From contig JANFOG010000001.1 in assembly GCA_024336345.1 (NCBI GenBank), positions 3,162,001 to 3,226,000 of the forward strand: a stretch of 64,000 nt of DNA, written 5' to 3'. This stretch comes from Mariannaea sp. PMI_226 (Eukaryota; Ascomycota; Sordariomycetes; Hypocreales; Nectriaceae). This document shows, piece after piece, positions 45,022 through 57,515 of the stretch. Within the stretch, counting starts at the first letter, position 1; every line of letters begins with the position of its first letter. A program made the position numbers and the translations under genes. The notes under the pieces were generated by a model. That model was not told where the DNA came from, ran no database searches, and was given only the letters and a program-made list of their open reading frames with translations.

Positions 45022-46783
45022 GGTGCTTTTGGGCGGGAAAAGACAAAAGGCGTGGTTCTGTCCCGATGCGATCAAATAGAGCGCGAAGGCCCCTTCTTCC
45101 TTGTATTCGGGGATTTGACGGAATGGGAAGTTAGTCGCTGGATTGGCAGGCTCTGCATTTCGGTTGCGGCGTGTAAGGATGATTCACATTACCAGGCATC
45201 ACATCAAGGACAAAACAAAATCACTTTAAAATGTTCCTGGCTTTCTTCCTTTTTTTGTGGTTCTCGTGTGAATATAATACTGCCGCGGGATGTGTTCTTC
45301 CGGCAAGGATTTAGTTCTGACGACTACCAATTGCTACACGCTCATTATGCATTGCATGGTGTGCGCGTGTGTATGGGCAGGAGGAGTTCTAGATTTGATG
45401 AATTCATGATGGACTACGAAAGAACTTGTTCTTGACCCTGTGAAATGAGTGACTGCCGAGAAGAGAGGGAAATATGTGCGAGGCCAAAAAGGGACGAGTT
45501 TGTTAAGATTTCTAAATTTATCCACTGGTGGGGTGGAGACGCATGTGAACGGGGCTGGACTTTAACAGTTCAATCTATCAGCAACCTACACTATGGATGA
45601 CCTAGAAGTTTGTGCATGATATTCTGGCGCTCAACGATATTCTCCTTTCTGTCCTGCGCCAGTTGTGCGCATACGGAGAACGAGGCGATGGAGGTGAATT
45701 GAAGGCCTACTGTATCCAGTTTTACCATGAGGCAAATACTAGACCTGACTTGTTATACTGTATAAACTAATATATCTACGGTAACGATCTTTCGTCCCCT
45801 TGACCAAACTGTATCAGGTTGTGTATTGCCTGTGTAAGTACGGCACGAAGTCAGTCAAGTTCACAGACTCATCAACTTATTACAGGATGCACATGAAGTT
45901 CAAGGACCAAGCGTGTATAATTATAAGAAGGCTCGGGGAGGGAAAAAGTCTCTCGCCTGTTTTACGTATATAAAAAATGACCCTCCAAAATCTCTTTCCC
46001 CCACTGGCTCTGGCTGCATACACACCTTTCCGGTAGTACTGATGCAGCAACAGAAAGCAGCCCAAGATGAAAATAAATAAAAACTTAAGACGATGACGGA
46101 ATAACGCAAGAAAAGGAAAAGGGAAAGGAAAATCAGCCTGCGGAGTGAGGCTAAAGGTGCAAAAACAACCCGGCAAAATGGGGATTCTAGTGTACAAGCA
46201 CATGTAAAACATCCAAACCCGCCCTTCCTGAAGATGCACAATACGCAGAGCCGTTAAATGTGCCATTTCCCCCCTTTGATTCGGTATGGTGACATAAGGG
46301 AGGGAGTGCTCCCCCTTGAAACTTGCGAGACTTCGAATTTTTTGATGTAATAACTGGGAACCGGCTCCATGATGAGGAAATTGCCAATGAGGTTCGAAAA
46401 GGAAAAAATAACAGTCGTGATGCGAGTTAGGAAAACGTGAGCCAGCTCAATGAGCATGACCACCCATGTACTTTTGTTGGCGTCGGATGTAGGTGGAAAT
46501 AGTGAACCGTGTCGTGAGTTGCAACAAAGATAAATAGGAATATGTGTGTATGCGAATGAGTGAGTGAGTGTGTGAGGGTGTGCGCGCGCGTGTGTAAAAG
46601 AGAGCCATGGGATGCATGTGCACCTTTATGAATTCATGGAAATTTCTCTTAGATGAAGGGCAAGTCTCAGGTGAGATGGGTTACTTGCTCGTCTTTGAAG
46701 TAACCACACCAGCTTCAACAAAGACAGTTCATCCAGGTAGAGAAGAGCCCCGTGATTTTTTACGATACTGAGATCTGCTTTGC
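45022..46783. other. Convergent intergenic region, 1.8 kb
   Basis: 3' regions of uL14 (plus) and of the large minus-strand gene. Open frames of up to 128 codons have no recognisable motif. It contains a GT/GC microsatellite at 46557-46595. Confidence 0.5.
46557..46595 (+). repeat. GAGT/GT/GC mixed microsatellite
   Basis: About 40 bases of TGAG, TGTG and GCGC repeats in the untranscribed or 3' region of the large minus-strand gene. Confidence 0.7.
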
Positions 46784-49700
46784 TCACATCTGAGGTGGGT
46801 ATGGGGTGTACCCCATATTAGACAGACTGTGAACATATGCTGCATTGTTTCCTTGGTGAAGAGGATACTGTGGAGGATGCTGGGGATGGATTGGCTGTTG
46901 AGGATGTTGCTGAAGGTGCATTTGATGCTGGGGAGGAGGAGGGAGCGGTTGCATCCGCTGCGGCTGCATTTGCGGTGGCTGTTGCTGCTGTTGCAACTGA
47001 GAAGCAGCCTCTTTCTTCGCAGCAGCCTTGCCCTTTGGCTTGGGAGCGATGATTCCCAACTTCTGTTCAGCAGCGACTTGGGCAGCCTTTTTAGCAGCGA
47101 GTGTCGCCTTGCGCTTCTCGACAGCCCCGGCCATGTTGCCATTGGCCCATCGGTCTAATATAGATTGTAAGCAAGGTATTCAGCAGTGGAGTGTTCGTAA
47201 AGGATCCAAACTTACTCTTCATTGAGGCAGACATCTTTTCGGATTTTGTCATGGACTTGTAGTCTTTTTGAGGCTCCTCGCCTTCTTCAGTAGCAGGGCC
47301 ATTTCGAGCTTCCGATCGAACGACCTTGATCTTCTGAACTTTGCGGCTGCTTGGTGTCTGGGCTGGTTCTGAGGCGGGAGCAATAGGTACGGCGGCAGGA
47401 GACTCAGTTATACCACCAGCAGCAACTGAAGTACTTGCACCTGTATTGGTGGTCATGGCCTTGGCTCGCTTGCCTCTCTTTTTAGGGGGTGCCTGGGTAG
47501 CCTCCTCAGCACCGTCAGGGTCGTCACGGAAACGCTTCTGTCGCTTGGGTCGGAAAGAGTAAGACGACTCTGCAGTATGAGATGATTCCTCAGAAGAAGC
47601 CGTTGAGGGACGGGACTCGCCATTGTCGCTGATAGCGGAGGTGGGCTCACTGAAGTTCTTGCCCTTGGGTATTTTAAGAGTCAGGAGGTGTCGTCGAACA
47701 GGCTGCTTCAATTCTGGCTGTGACTCTTCCTCGATATCGTCATTAGGGTCAACCTCTTCGTATTTAACGACTGGGCGCCCACGACCTCGCCTGGTGGGCT
47801 TTACAGGCTCCTCGGTAACTATACCTTCATCTCTGTTCTCATCTTGAAGAGCCTGTTCTAGAATATTGGAAAGATCCGCCTTGCCTCGTGGGCCGCGACG
47901 ACGGCGGACCTTTGGAGCCTCGCCATCGGAGACAACTTCTGTGTTGAAGCTGGTGGCGGGGTTGGACGTAATATCGTCACCATCCGCATTGGCATTCCTC
48001 TTTCTTCGACCACGAGTGGGCACAGGGGTCGAACTACGGCTGACATCCTGGACGGTTGGGTCAAAGAGTTGAACTGGTTTGCGCTGTCTCTTGCCCACTA
48101 CCTCTTCAGTCTCAGTGGCCTTTGCAGTTTGACGGGGCTGGTTGCGTAGAGACCGTCCTCGTGTCATGATGCCGCTCTGTTGTGTCTCTGGGTTTTGTTT
48201 ACCAATCTTGGACGGATGAGGGTCATACTCAAAGCCATAAGTAGCAGCCATGATGCGATCCTGTTGCTGTAGGTATCGAGTTTCCGTTATGCCCTCTCTC
48301 TCCCGAGCCTTGTATCCCTTGACAGCAAAGTCGGGCTCCTCATAGTTGATACCATGTTGATGCAGATTGCGTGTGCGAACCTCGTACTTGGAATCAGCAG
48401 CTCGCCGTCGCAGCGAGTTTTCGTAATCATCAACTATCCTACCAAGTCCGCTCCATTCTGATTGCCACTGGCGAAGCGAGATGTGAATGGCTTCAAGGGC
48501 ATTAAACAGATCTTCAGTGCCCATTTCTTCATAATTCTCGATGGCTGCAATGAACTCTTCCGCATCACGAAGTTTGCGGTATTGATAGATTTTGCCCTTC
48601 TCAGGTGCCTCTTGAGACTCGGCAACCTCAGCATCGTCAGCATCGTCCCCACCAGGAGCTGGAGAGTTGAACGCAGTAGGGTCTGAAGAGTCAGGAACAG
48701 GTGAACCTCTGGTAGGGGTATTGAGAGCAGGGGTTGGAACTTCTGGAGGTGCCATGTCTGCACTGTCTTCATTGTCGTCGACCATAGGTTCCATGTCAAG
48801 GCCTTCTCGATCTGGGGTTGGCTCATCGGCAGCGGCGTCCTCATCAAAACGGCTCTTCTTTTCTGGGAAGGTAACATAATCTCCTTCGATGTAAGGTGTC
48901 AGGTAAGCCCAGCGGCCTGAGGGCGCAGGGTTTGGCATTTCCCTCTTCTTTGACTTTGGTTGCTCTATCACAGGCTCAGGTGATGCCGGCTTCTGGGGGC
49001 TAGATTCCGGCTCTGGATTAAGCGGAAGAGGGTTCTCAAAATCAATTTCGGGCTCAATAAGGGTTGAGGGAGTGGGTGTTTTAGGCTCTGAGGGAAATGG
49101 CTCGGGTACTTCGTTGTTCGTGAGTTCGTCAGTGGTATCCATTACAACGCGAGGTTCAGATGAACGCAAGGATTGCCCGGCATCGACCAGGAGTGAAGGC
49201 GTATCTGAATGTGCAATACCAGTTGAAATTTGGGTTTGTTCTGGGGGCGTGCTTTCATCATGGCCTGTAGATTTGGAAGGACTTGGAACATCCATTGCTG
49301 TTTCAGGAACAGGTGACCTGGAGTCACCATGTTCAGATTTTTCGGCCTTTTCTAGCTCTTCAGTAGAACCAGAATCCTTGGGAGGCTCGTCAATCGGGGC
49401 ATCATCCATAATTTCCTTGCTTAGATTGGGCTCCGTCATTCCGTTGGTTACTGCTCCTCCAGTATCCCTTGGGCTGTACTGGGGAGATTCAACATTCGCT
49501 GGGGCGGCTTCCTTCGGAGGTAGATTAGACTCGCTGTCAACCAACCCAATGTCGCCATTTGCGAGCTTTCCCATCGAGGCTTGGCCAAGTTCAAGCACAG
49601 GCGTCTCAAGAGAAGCATCTGATACAGCGATAATAGGAACGGGAGTAGAGGTATTAATTGCACCAGGCGTGGAAGTACTCTGCTGGAGAGGAGTTATATT

Positions 49701-50573
49701 CTCACCCTCTGGCTCCACTTTGGTTGGTGTGTCTTGCAGCTGCTCAGCAGGGCGCGAGGGAGTTTCAACAGGACTGTCCTTTGATGAAGCTTTTGCAAAA
49801 AAGTCTGCAACTGAACTTTGGCGAAACTTAATGATGGGACGAGTTTCGGGTTTGATGTCTGAAGGTGCAGTAATTGGTTTAGTTTTTGATGGTGATTTGG
49901 TTGAGAGAGGAGATGATGGGTTTGACAAAGTGTGATCAAGAATTTCTGATTCATCAAGATCCGAGTAGGAGACTCCGACTTCAATGGTATCTTGAACATC
50001 GTTGTCATCGTCCTCAAGGACGGCTTCGCGGTATGCCTTCATCTCACTCGACTTACGAGAGGGGTTCCGGCGGCGAGCAGAAGGCGTATCAGCGCCCATG
50101 GAAGCGCCTCGTCTCTTTGCCTCTGAGCTGTACATATCTTCAGTGTCAAAAATCACCTCAGACTTGCGTTTCCTGCCACGGGCTGAGGAGGTAGAGTTGG
50201 GCACAATGACTTCGTCGTCAATGTGCTCGAAGGTGTAGTCAACGCGGGCTCTCTTTCGAAGACTGTGGCCGCCCTTTTTGGGGCCGTCGTCTTCCTCGTC
50301 GATGAGAGTGTCGACCTCTGTGCCTATAGTGCGCTTCATTTGCATGAGGCTGCGGCTGCTACCAGGTGGCGAGAAAGTGAAGGCGCGTTGCTGGAGGGGC
50401 TTGGTAGCGCGGCGGCCAAACCCGTTGTGGGCGGATTGGGGGGTTGTATTAATGTGCGTGGCCACAGGGCTTGTAGATGAATTGAGATCAGACGAAGCCT
50501 CTGATGTACAGGGAGGAGATGCAGAATCCCCAAAAGTGCGGCGGCGACTGGCAGCTCGGCGCGACTGTTCCAT
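46784..50573 (-). CDS. Large nuclear-type protein of unknown function, Gln/Pro-rich C-terminus
   Basis: Two exons, 47216-50573 and 46784-47154, with a 61-bp intron (donor gtaagt, acceptor attag) that splits an Asn codon; the join reads ASMKNRWANGNMAGAV. Length is 1242 residues from the ATG at 50573. I do not recognise the family. Most of the chain is Ser/Pro/Glu-rich and disordered, with many basic clusters such as RARVDY and ARGRKRKSE that suggest the nucleus. A folded-looking core lies near residues 640-800: GRWAYLTPYIEGDYVTFPEK, then AEEFIAAIENYEEMGTEDLF and an Arg-rich helix. AT-hook-like motifs (RRGRGRP) follow. The second exon adds an Ala/Lys helix, a Gln/Pro/Met/His tract and YTPYPPQM at the end. 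A chromatin or transcription role is only a guess. Confidence 0.85.
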
Positions 50574-52274
50574 AGTCCGCCGCAAGTGGCTGAGGCTGGC
50601 AAGTACAAGAAGTATGCGTGGTAGATGGGTGGCAGCCTGCTAACCGGCTCGCGCCGTTGGGGCAATGGGATGAATAAGAAGTGTAAACAATGGAGCTGCT
50701 AAACAGAGAACAAGAAGTGAATCGATAGAGAAGAGGGGAGTGCCAGACAGGCGGTGGAGGGGGGATGCGAGTGTGAAAGAATTGAAGGCAAAGTGATGAG
50801 GCGTGTTTGAGTGAGCCAGGGCAATGAAAGAATTTTGAAGAAACGGGGGCCAAATGCACATGCAACGAGCCAGCGGCAAGAAGTCTTTCAGTCGGTAGAG
50901 GAAAGACCGGCCTCCCGCAAAGCTCCGCGATGAGGCTGCGTCACAAATAACAGAGAGGTGGTGATGCGCCGCCTCGTTTGCCTTGATGTGCTCGCCGTTG
51001 ATTTCTCAAGATGTCGTGGTTCGAATAAGCCAAGGCCTGCCTCGCTGTATTAGCGGTCCGCGCTCTCGACCAATAGCCTGGCTCCATGAGCTACGTACCT
51101 TTGGCACCTTTTTCCCCCGGCCAAAGGCCCAGAAGCCCTTCTCCGGGGTTCCTCCGCCTGGATTTGCTGGCCAATTAGCTGCGCGGGAACGGGAAGATAC
51201 TGGGCTAACCCATCTTGGGTCTGGCTTTGCTGTTATTTTGGATCTCACTGTGTTCCAGTCCCAATCGATTACGCGGGAACCCTGGAATTCAGGGCAATGT
51301 CTGCACTGGCAGCTGCTGGTAATTCGGCGGCGACTCGTGGCAACTTGCAGTACACTACGGAGTACAGATTACACTTTGTGCATTTCGTACCTCGGGCACT
51401 CCTGGTTTACAATGACATTGAACGAAGTCACGATTAGAGCCCACCGACGTCGTAGCAATATGCTTGCAGGAAAGCTCTTCTTTTTTTTTTTTTTTTTCTT
51501 CTAAACGGCTCCCCTTCCCATGCTCAAGAGTTCGAAACGCACGGGAGTATCAAGAAACCTGGACGAATTACGGAGTACCCATACCTTACTGTATTCACTT
51601 TATGCATGTCCCGTTTGGGCGCCGTCTCCGCTGTGGGTGGATTGCTGGGCTGGGCGCGTAGTTAGGTGTCTTAATTACCTAACGTGCTGTAACAGCTACG
51701 GGTACCAGGGTACTCAGCACCTAATTCCAACAGCTCTGGGGTGGAATTAGGGGACAGCTTACAGCCTGATTCTGAATCTGAAGCATAAGGTACTGCGCCT
51801 ACCACCCCAGGAGGGCCTCAAACCATTACAAGTCCGTGGCTGCTACTTGGGAAATATCAGCCTCAAGAAGCAAATCATACCTCTGCATTCTTCATATTTC
51901 AAAATCGAGCAATGGAATACTATCGGTAGCTGGCATGGATTTTTATACTCGTGCATGTCTAATCCTAAGGTAGGAACGGTGAATCCATACCTTGGGTAGC
52001 TGATAAGGTGCTGTACCATTGCTCCTACAGCTGGTAACGTGGAAGGTAGCCTTCCTCTGGTTCGCTGCAAACAGGAACAATCCATCCATGTGTCTCGACC
52101 AAACAACCTTCTGACGCCTTGTCACCTTGCAACCGAGTTAAACCTCCCCTCAACACCGACGACAACCACTCCAACGTTCGACACCTCCCAACCCATCTCC
52201 CTTCATTCTCCAACCCAGCTGCGAGAGCACCATCCGCTAGTCATCGTCGTTTTGCCCCCGCGCATCTTCCGACC
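50574..52274. other. Divergent promoter region, 1.7 kb, with T17 run
   Basis: Promoters of the large minus-strand gene and of MTC1. A T17 run lies at 51481-51497. No gene recognised. Confidence 0.5.
51481..51497 (+). repeat. T17 homopolymer
   Basis: Seventeen consecutive T in the divergent promoter; poly(dT) tracts commonly exclude nucleosomes in fungal promoters. Confidence 0.9.
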
Positions 52275-53873
52275 ATGGCTTCCAAGAAGACCAAGGCTGC
52301 TGCTGCCCCAGCTGACGACAACCTTGACGACCTCTTCTCTGGTATCGACACCAAGCCCAAGAAGCCATCAAACCTGAAGACAAAGCCTACCTCTGCCGCC
52401 TCCAAGGCCATTTCTGACAAAGACATTCTGGCTGATCTCGAGTCTGAGCTGGCCTCTGAGCAGCCCTCCCGTCCACATACCCCTCGAATTAAGGATGTCG
52501 CTGCCCGGCGTTCCACTGCGACACCTCCAGCTGTCGAAGACAAAGTCGCTGCCATTCGGAAGTCCACCGATAGTGCCAGGAGCCTCAGAACAACGCTGAC
52601 TCCAAGCGCTACTAGCTCTGAGGCGCAGGAGTACGAAAGAAAACCCCTCGTTGAGCCTGTGGTTGAAGAGCCAGCCGCCCAGCCCTCTGGTGGTGGTGGT
52701 GGTTGGTGGGGTGGTATCTTGTCCACCGCCTCCGCTGCCATGAAGCAAGCTGAGGCTGCGGTCTCACAGATTCAACAGACTGATGAAGCCAAGAAGTGGG
52801 CAGAGCAGGTCAAGGGACTGAGGGGAATTGACGTTAGCACTTTACGAACCTACGGTAGGTCATGGTCCATACCCCTCCTCCATCCCCTATATGAAACTGA
52901 CCATTATCTATGTCTAGGTGACGAACTTGCCAACCGTGCTTTGCCGACCTTTACCACCATCCTCCATACACTGGCTCCCCCCATCGGCTCTCATGAACGT
53001 CTCCACATCCACATTACCCACGATCTGGTGGGCTATCCGTCCCTCGACCCTATCATTCATTCCGTTTTTGAACGCGTCATGTCTCAAGTTGAGGGTGGTG
53101 ATCTCCTTGTCGTTCAGCGAGGCCAGGAGAGCAGCTCTCGCCGTAACGCTGACAGCGCTCCTGGCTGGCGCGATGGCCCGTGGTGGAGGCAGGCCGACTC
53201 TCCGCGAGAGCTTGGATTGATCAATGGTTTGGCTGAAGGAACCAAGCTCTGCCGTGCCAATGCAGAGGCGTATTCGAATGAGTACTTCGCTGCCAATGGG
53301 GGAGTAGAGAATGCCCGGCTTCGGGCAACCGAGGACTTGAGCGAATCTAACCCTGTCAGGACTTCTGATCTGTTTTTGTCTGTTCAGGCTATTGCTATGG
53401 ATGCAGACAAGACCCTGTTTGCCCGCACTGCCTCTGCTGAGAAAGAGAAGGAATCCTCCGATGTCAAGGAGCAAGAGGAGGACGAGGAGCTTATCTGCTT
53501 CGCTATCTTCATCCTTGATCCTGTTCATGATATCGAGTTCTCGACTGTCAGTCAAACGATTCCTGCTCAGTGGGTCCAATGGCTCGACGCCCCCAGCCCG
53601 CTGACCCCCGGATCTGGCGACGATGGCCATGAGGCTTCTGATGTGCTCATTCCAGATGAAATCAGGGACATTATCGAGAGTGGTGGCGTAGACCCTCGTG
53701 AGTGGGTTGCAGACTGGCTGGAGGAGCTCCTCGGCCTCTCTGTTGGTGTGGTTGCCCAGCGATACGTTGCCCGCCGTATGGGAGTTGGTGAGAGTGGCGT
53801 GGGCAAGGGCAAGCGCAGAGTAGACGATGTTCAAGAAAGTGATAGTGACGCAACCCGGACGGGCGCTGCCTAG
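52275..53873 (+). CDS. mtc1: Maintenance of telomere capping protein 1 (Mtc1 family)
   Basis: Yeast Mtc1 was named for a genetic link to telomere capping and is a cytosolic/vesicle-associated protein; its mechanism is unclear. Exons are 52275-52854 and 52918-53873, 511 residues from the ATG MASKKTKAAAAP. The 63-bp intron (donor gtaggt, acceptor gtctag) splits a Gly codon and the join reads RTYGDELANRALPTF. Family features are the N-terminal DNLDDLFSGID, the Gly/Trp segment GGGGGWWGGILSTASAAMKQ, WAEQVKGLRGIDVSTLRTYG, and later ICFAIFILDPVHDIEFSTVS, IPAQWVQWLD and WVADWLEELLGLSVGVVAQR. The intron is divisible by three and has no stop, so retention would leave an in-frame protein with 21 extra residues. 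Confidence 0.9.
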   Translation: MASKKTKAAAAPADDNLDDLFSGIDTKPKKPSNLKTKPTSAASKAISDKDILADLESELASEQPSRPHTPRIKDVAARRSTATPPAVEDKVAAIRKSTDSARSLRTTLTPSATSSEAQEYERKPLVEPVVEEPAAQPSGGGGGWWGGILSTASAAMKQAEAAVSQIQQTDEAKKWAEQVKGLRGIDVSTLRTYGRSWSIPLLHPLYETDHYLCLGDELANRALPTFTTILHTLAPPIGSHERLHIHITHDLVGYPSLDPIIHSVFERVMSQVEGGDLLVVQRGQESSSRRNADSAPGWRDGPWWRQADSPRELGLINGLAEGTKLCRANAEAYSNEYFAANGGVENARLRATEDLSESNPVRTSDLFLSVQAIAMDADKTLFARTASAEKEKESSDVKEQEEDEELICFAIFILDPVHDIEFSTVSQTIPAQWVQWLDAPSPLTPGSGDDGHEASDVLIPDEIRDIIESGGVDPREWVADWLEELLGLSVGVVAQRYVARRMGVGESGVGKGKRRVDDVQESDSDATRTGAA

Positions 53874-54130
53874 GCGCTTAACTTGACAAATTCAACCCCA
53901 TCTGCAGGGGTAGACGATAGCGGCGAGGGTGGCGTTAAGGATAGGCACGTATCTCTAAATAATGGTGTTTCTCCCTGGTGCTTTCTGGCAGATTCGAGAG
54001 GTTCTTTTGGATATAATCTACGTTTCATTGCAATTCTACAGTGATAGTGTGTGAATACTCTGAGATCATGATGCTACTTAGTCTATGGTACGTTACTCCG
54101 GTTCTCACTGGTGTCATAACCTGACGGTAT

Positions 54131-56226
54131 TCATAAATGGCCAGTTCGGTTGACCGTTCCGGCCCTCTTCAACTCTCCCCTCGCTGCTCGTGTGGCCTTA
54201 TCCATCTCAACAAAGTTGAGAGGTCGGTACTCTGGATTCCACATCTGTTCTCGAATCCAGTCCTCTAGCTCGGCATCGTCTTGAGGGACCTCCTCTTCCA
54301 TCACCTCGCCTTCATCAAGAGCCGCCTGAATAACATGCCGAGCAATGCGAACACTTACATCCCGAACGGAACTCACATCTGGTAGCAGGGGTGCCGTGGG
54401 GTCCTGTAACGCGGGACTCATTGCAGCAACACCCCGCACAGCCGCAACGAGCATGCGGTCCGTCAAGTGTGCTGCTCGAGCTAGAACACACCCTAGACCA
54501 ATCCCGGGGAACACAACAGAGTTGTTGCACTCGGCAATGTCAATGGTGACGTCCGAACCAGCCTCCCCCCACGGCCCCGTGACGGGTTTGAAGGGGGAAC
54601 CGGTTGCTACGAGGGCTTTTCCGTTGGTCCATTTGAGGAGGTCGGCGGGCTTTGCTTCGTGGAGGCGTGTGGGATTGGACAAGGGGAGGATGATGGGGCG
54701 AGTAGTGTGCTCAGCCATCGATTTGATTATTTCCTCAGTGAAAGCGCCCGGGACGGTGGATGTCCCGATAAGAACGTTGGGTCGTACCGCCTTGATGACC
54801 GCCAAGAGGTTCGTATCTCGATCCTTCCATTCAGCTTCATCTTTGATGAAGGCTTTCTGGGCATCCGAAGACTCCGTAGCAGTTGTAAGAAGACCTGGCT
54901 TGTCAATCAACCTAGACTCTAGTTAACTCTTATATGCTTTCGGTATGTTTGATTGATGCAATGTGGGCTTGTGTATATATCATACCAAATCTGGCCCGAA
55001 GCCTCCTCGCGGCTGATGTTTCCCTCTGTTGCGATGGCATCCCGCACCTGATCCGCAATGCCGACACCAGCGCTTCCTGCGCCAAAGACTACCATGCGGA
55101 CATCTCGAAGCTTCTGCTTGCTGACGTGCAGACCAGCCATAATGGCGGCGAGAGTAACACACCCTGTGCCCTGGACATCGTCGTTGAAACAGGCAAACTT
55201 AGGTCGATACAGGTCGAGGATGCGCCGAGCTGGGAGAGGTCAGTTCTGAAACGTACAGCCAGCGGAAGTGATTTGTAGGACCCCCATACCGTTGTTAAGG
55301 CCAAAATCTTCAAAGTGAATGTAAGCTTGAGGATAGAGACTTCGTGCAGCATTCACAAAAGTCTCGACAAACTGATTGTATTCTTCTCCTCGGACACGCT
55401 TTCTCCTGAGGCCAAGGTATATCTCATCGTTGAGGAGCTCCTCATTGTCGGTGCCGCAGTCTAGAACGACAGGAAGGGTGCGGTTGGGGTGAAGTCCACC
55501 ACATAGGGTGGTCAACGCAAGTTTGGCGACAGAAATAAGGATACCGCCGGCTCCTTGGTCACCAATTCCCAGAATCTCCTCGCCATCTGCTCCCACAAGT
55601 AATGAGAGCCTGCTCAACATATGCCACGTTGCCGTTCTATGCATGACGGGAACTCACCAGTGACGACAATGTAGTCGATGTCTTCCGCGTTGCCCCATTG
55701 CGCCAGGTCGTGATATACTCGGTCTTGATCGTCGATGTTGAGAAAGCAGCCCTCTGGACGCCTGAAGAGCCGGGAGTAGTTCTGAATTGCATCGCCTTCA
55801 GTCGGGGTGTATATCACACTCATCATCTCCTCTAGGTGGTCCTGCAGCAGCTGGAGAGTTGTGTAAGCACTGATGTTCATGGATAGACACCATTATAGTT
55901 GGTACTACCTTGAAATATAAGACTTCATTCTGATACTTGAGGGAGGTGAGAAACGTATTCTTGGCTAGATCACCCTCCCTAGTAGAGTATTGCTCGTACG
56001 CACGCTTGCACTGTTGCTCAAGTGTCTGGACACGCTGGGGGAGCAGACCGGTGAGGTTGAACTTGCGGCGTTCCTCGGATGTGAAGGCAGAACCCTTGTT
56101 GAAATAGGGAGTATTAAGAAGAGCTGTGCCTGTGAGGGCGCAGTCAATGGGGCCGCTGGTGCTGAGTGGGAGATGGCGGAATTTGGAGGATGTCGATTGT
56201 GATGCCTGGGGAGATTGGGGAGACAT
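54131..56226 (-). CDS. Malic enzyme (malate dehydrogenase, oxaloacetate-decarboxylating)
   Basis: Converts malate to pyruvate and CO2 while reducing NAD(P), a main source of NADPH for lipid synthesis in fungi. Exons are 55909-56226, 55658-55850, 55290-55586, 54986-55229 and 54131-54911; introns are 58, 71, 60 and 74 bp. Every junction keeps frame, giving 610 residues. Family marks are VIYTPTEGDAIQNYSRLFRR with the catalytic Tyr, VVTDGEEILGIGDQGAGG and catalytic Lys 192. Metal ligands are Glu 263 and Asp 264 (HFEDFGLNN) and Asp 287 (CFNDDVQGTG). The dinucleotide motif GAGSAG is 319-324. PLSNPTRLHEAKPADLLKWT and ATGSPF follow. No clear mitochondrial leader, so probably cytosolic. Cofactor preference cannot be settled by eye. 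Confidence 0.96.
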
Positions 56227-57515
56227 GACTCTTGAACTGTTGCAGCATAGGACAATGACAGTAATGCAGTTAATCAATTATATTGCGAAAATAGGAGTAG
56301 ACCGAGTGTCATCATCAACTAACAGAAATTAAAAAGGAAGAACTGAGAGTCATCAGATACAACTTGGATGCTCTTATCAAGACCAAGTAAGGCTCCGGGG
56401 ATAAAGTGCCTGATGCAGAGACAGGGTTTAGTTGCTGTCATCCTGCTCGTACGCGCGCATGACGTATATAAATCCAGTCCCATGCATGCAGACAGGGGGC
56501 AGAGTCGCCCTTGTGCCTTGTTCGTTGGTTACGACGGGTTACAGTACATTCATTCTTTCACATGAGGCCGTCGAGACATCTACGTAACTATTGATTGGTT
56601 TTTTTTTTGTCATATCGGAGCTCTAGGAGCCTCGCCCGTGTAGGAAGCGGTCCTTGAATCGGACCAGACGGGCGTGGACTATGATGGCCCTTTCAGTCTT
56701 GCAGCTGCTTTCTTAACTACAACAAGCCATTCCAGAAGGAAGAGGACCTGCGAGACCACATTCCAGCCTACTTCACTACGAGCAGTACAAAACGCACGCG
56801 CGAGGAAGACCTTCACAAGGAAGACTCGTTGGGATGGTGGGGAGTGGCTGGTGTGATGGAGCTGCTTTTGGATGCAAAATAACGGAAAAGAAAAAGAAAA
56901 ACACACAAGGAAACCGGAACCAACAATACCTACCGTATATGCGGGCATGAAGCACGGGAGCATATTAGTGATTCTGATTGAAGCTCGTCATGCTCGCTAC
57001 TGCGCTGTTCAGGCACAGTGAAGATGCAAAAACTCGTACGTGTTTCTGTTGCATTGAAGTGTGTGAAGAGGAGAGGAGAGCTATAAAAGCCGCCGAAATT
57101 TTTGGTGTAGGAAATAAGCAGAATCAGGATACGCTACTCCATAATTGGTTAGATCCGGCGAAGTGTAGTCACCTGACTTTGTCTCCGAGTGCTTTCCTAA
57201 AGTGGAAGGTAGAACCCCCAGGAGAATAAAAAAAAAACTACGTACTATCAAATTTCCGAATAAGGGTACGTCGTAAAGATGTAAGTGACTTGACTTATGC
57301 AAGTTTAAAGAATGAAAAACAAAAGGAGATATGGGATAGAATTCCTGCAGATATATAGTTTCAAGTTTAACTTGGCTCTTGGTTTAAACCGGCTTTATTT
57401 TATTGAGAGGATCGCGTAAGGCTCGCCCGTTAGTATCTATGTATAGCAAATATTGATACTGAGTCTAAATATTGCCTGCCATAGCGAATACTCAGGCCCT
57501 GTGCGACTTAAATGT
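56227..57515. other. Intergenic, 1.3 kb, malic enzyme promoter
   Basis: Holds the malic enzyme promoter, including a TATA-like tract on the minus strand near 56465-56472, and the 3' region of the sugar transporter. No gene seen. Confidence 0.5.

Noticed and set aside
45880..46266. 128-codon Phe/Leu-rich minus-strand frame that could look like a membrane protein
   Set aside because: The hydrophobicity comes from a plus-strand A-rich tract (read as Phe/Leu codons); no start context or conservation sign.
49072..49935. 287-codon plus-strand frame opposite the large minus-strand gene
   Set aside because: Antisense shadow of a Ser/Glu/Pro-rich region; no independent start context.
52914..53834. 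306-codon minus-strand frame opposite mtc1
   Set aside because: Antisense of the conserved Mtc1 second exon; the plus-strand protein is recognised.
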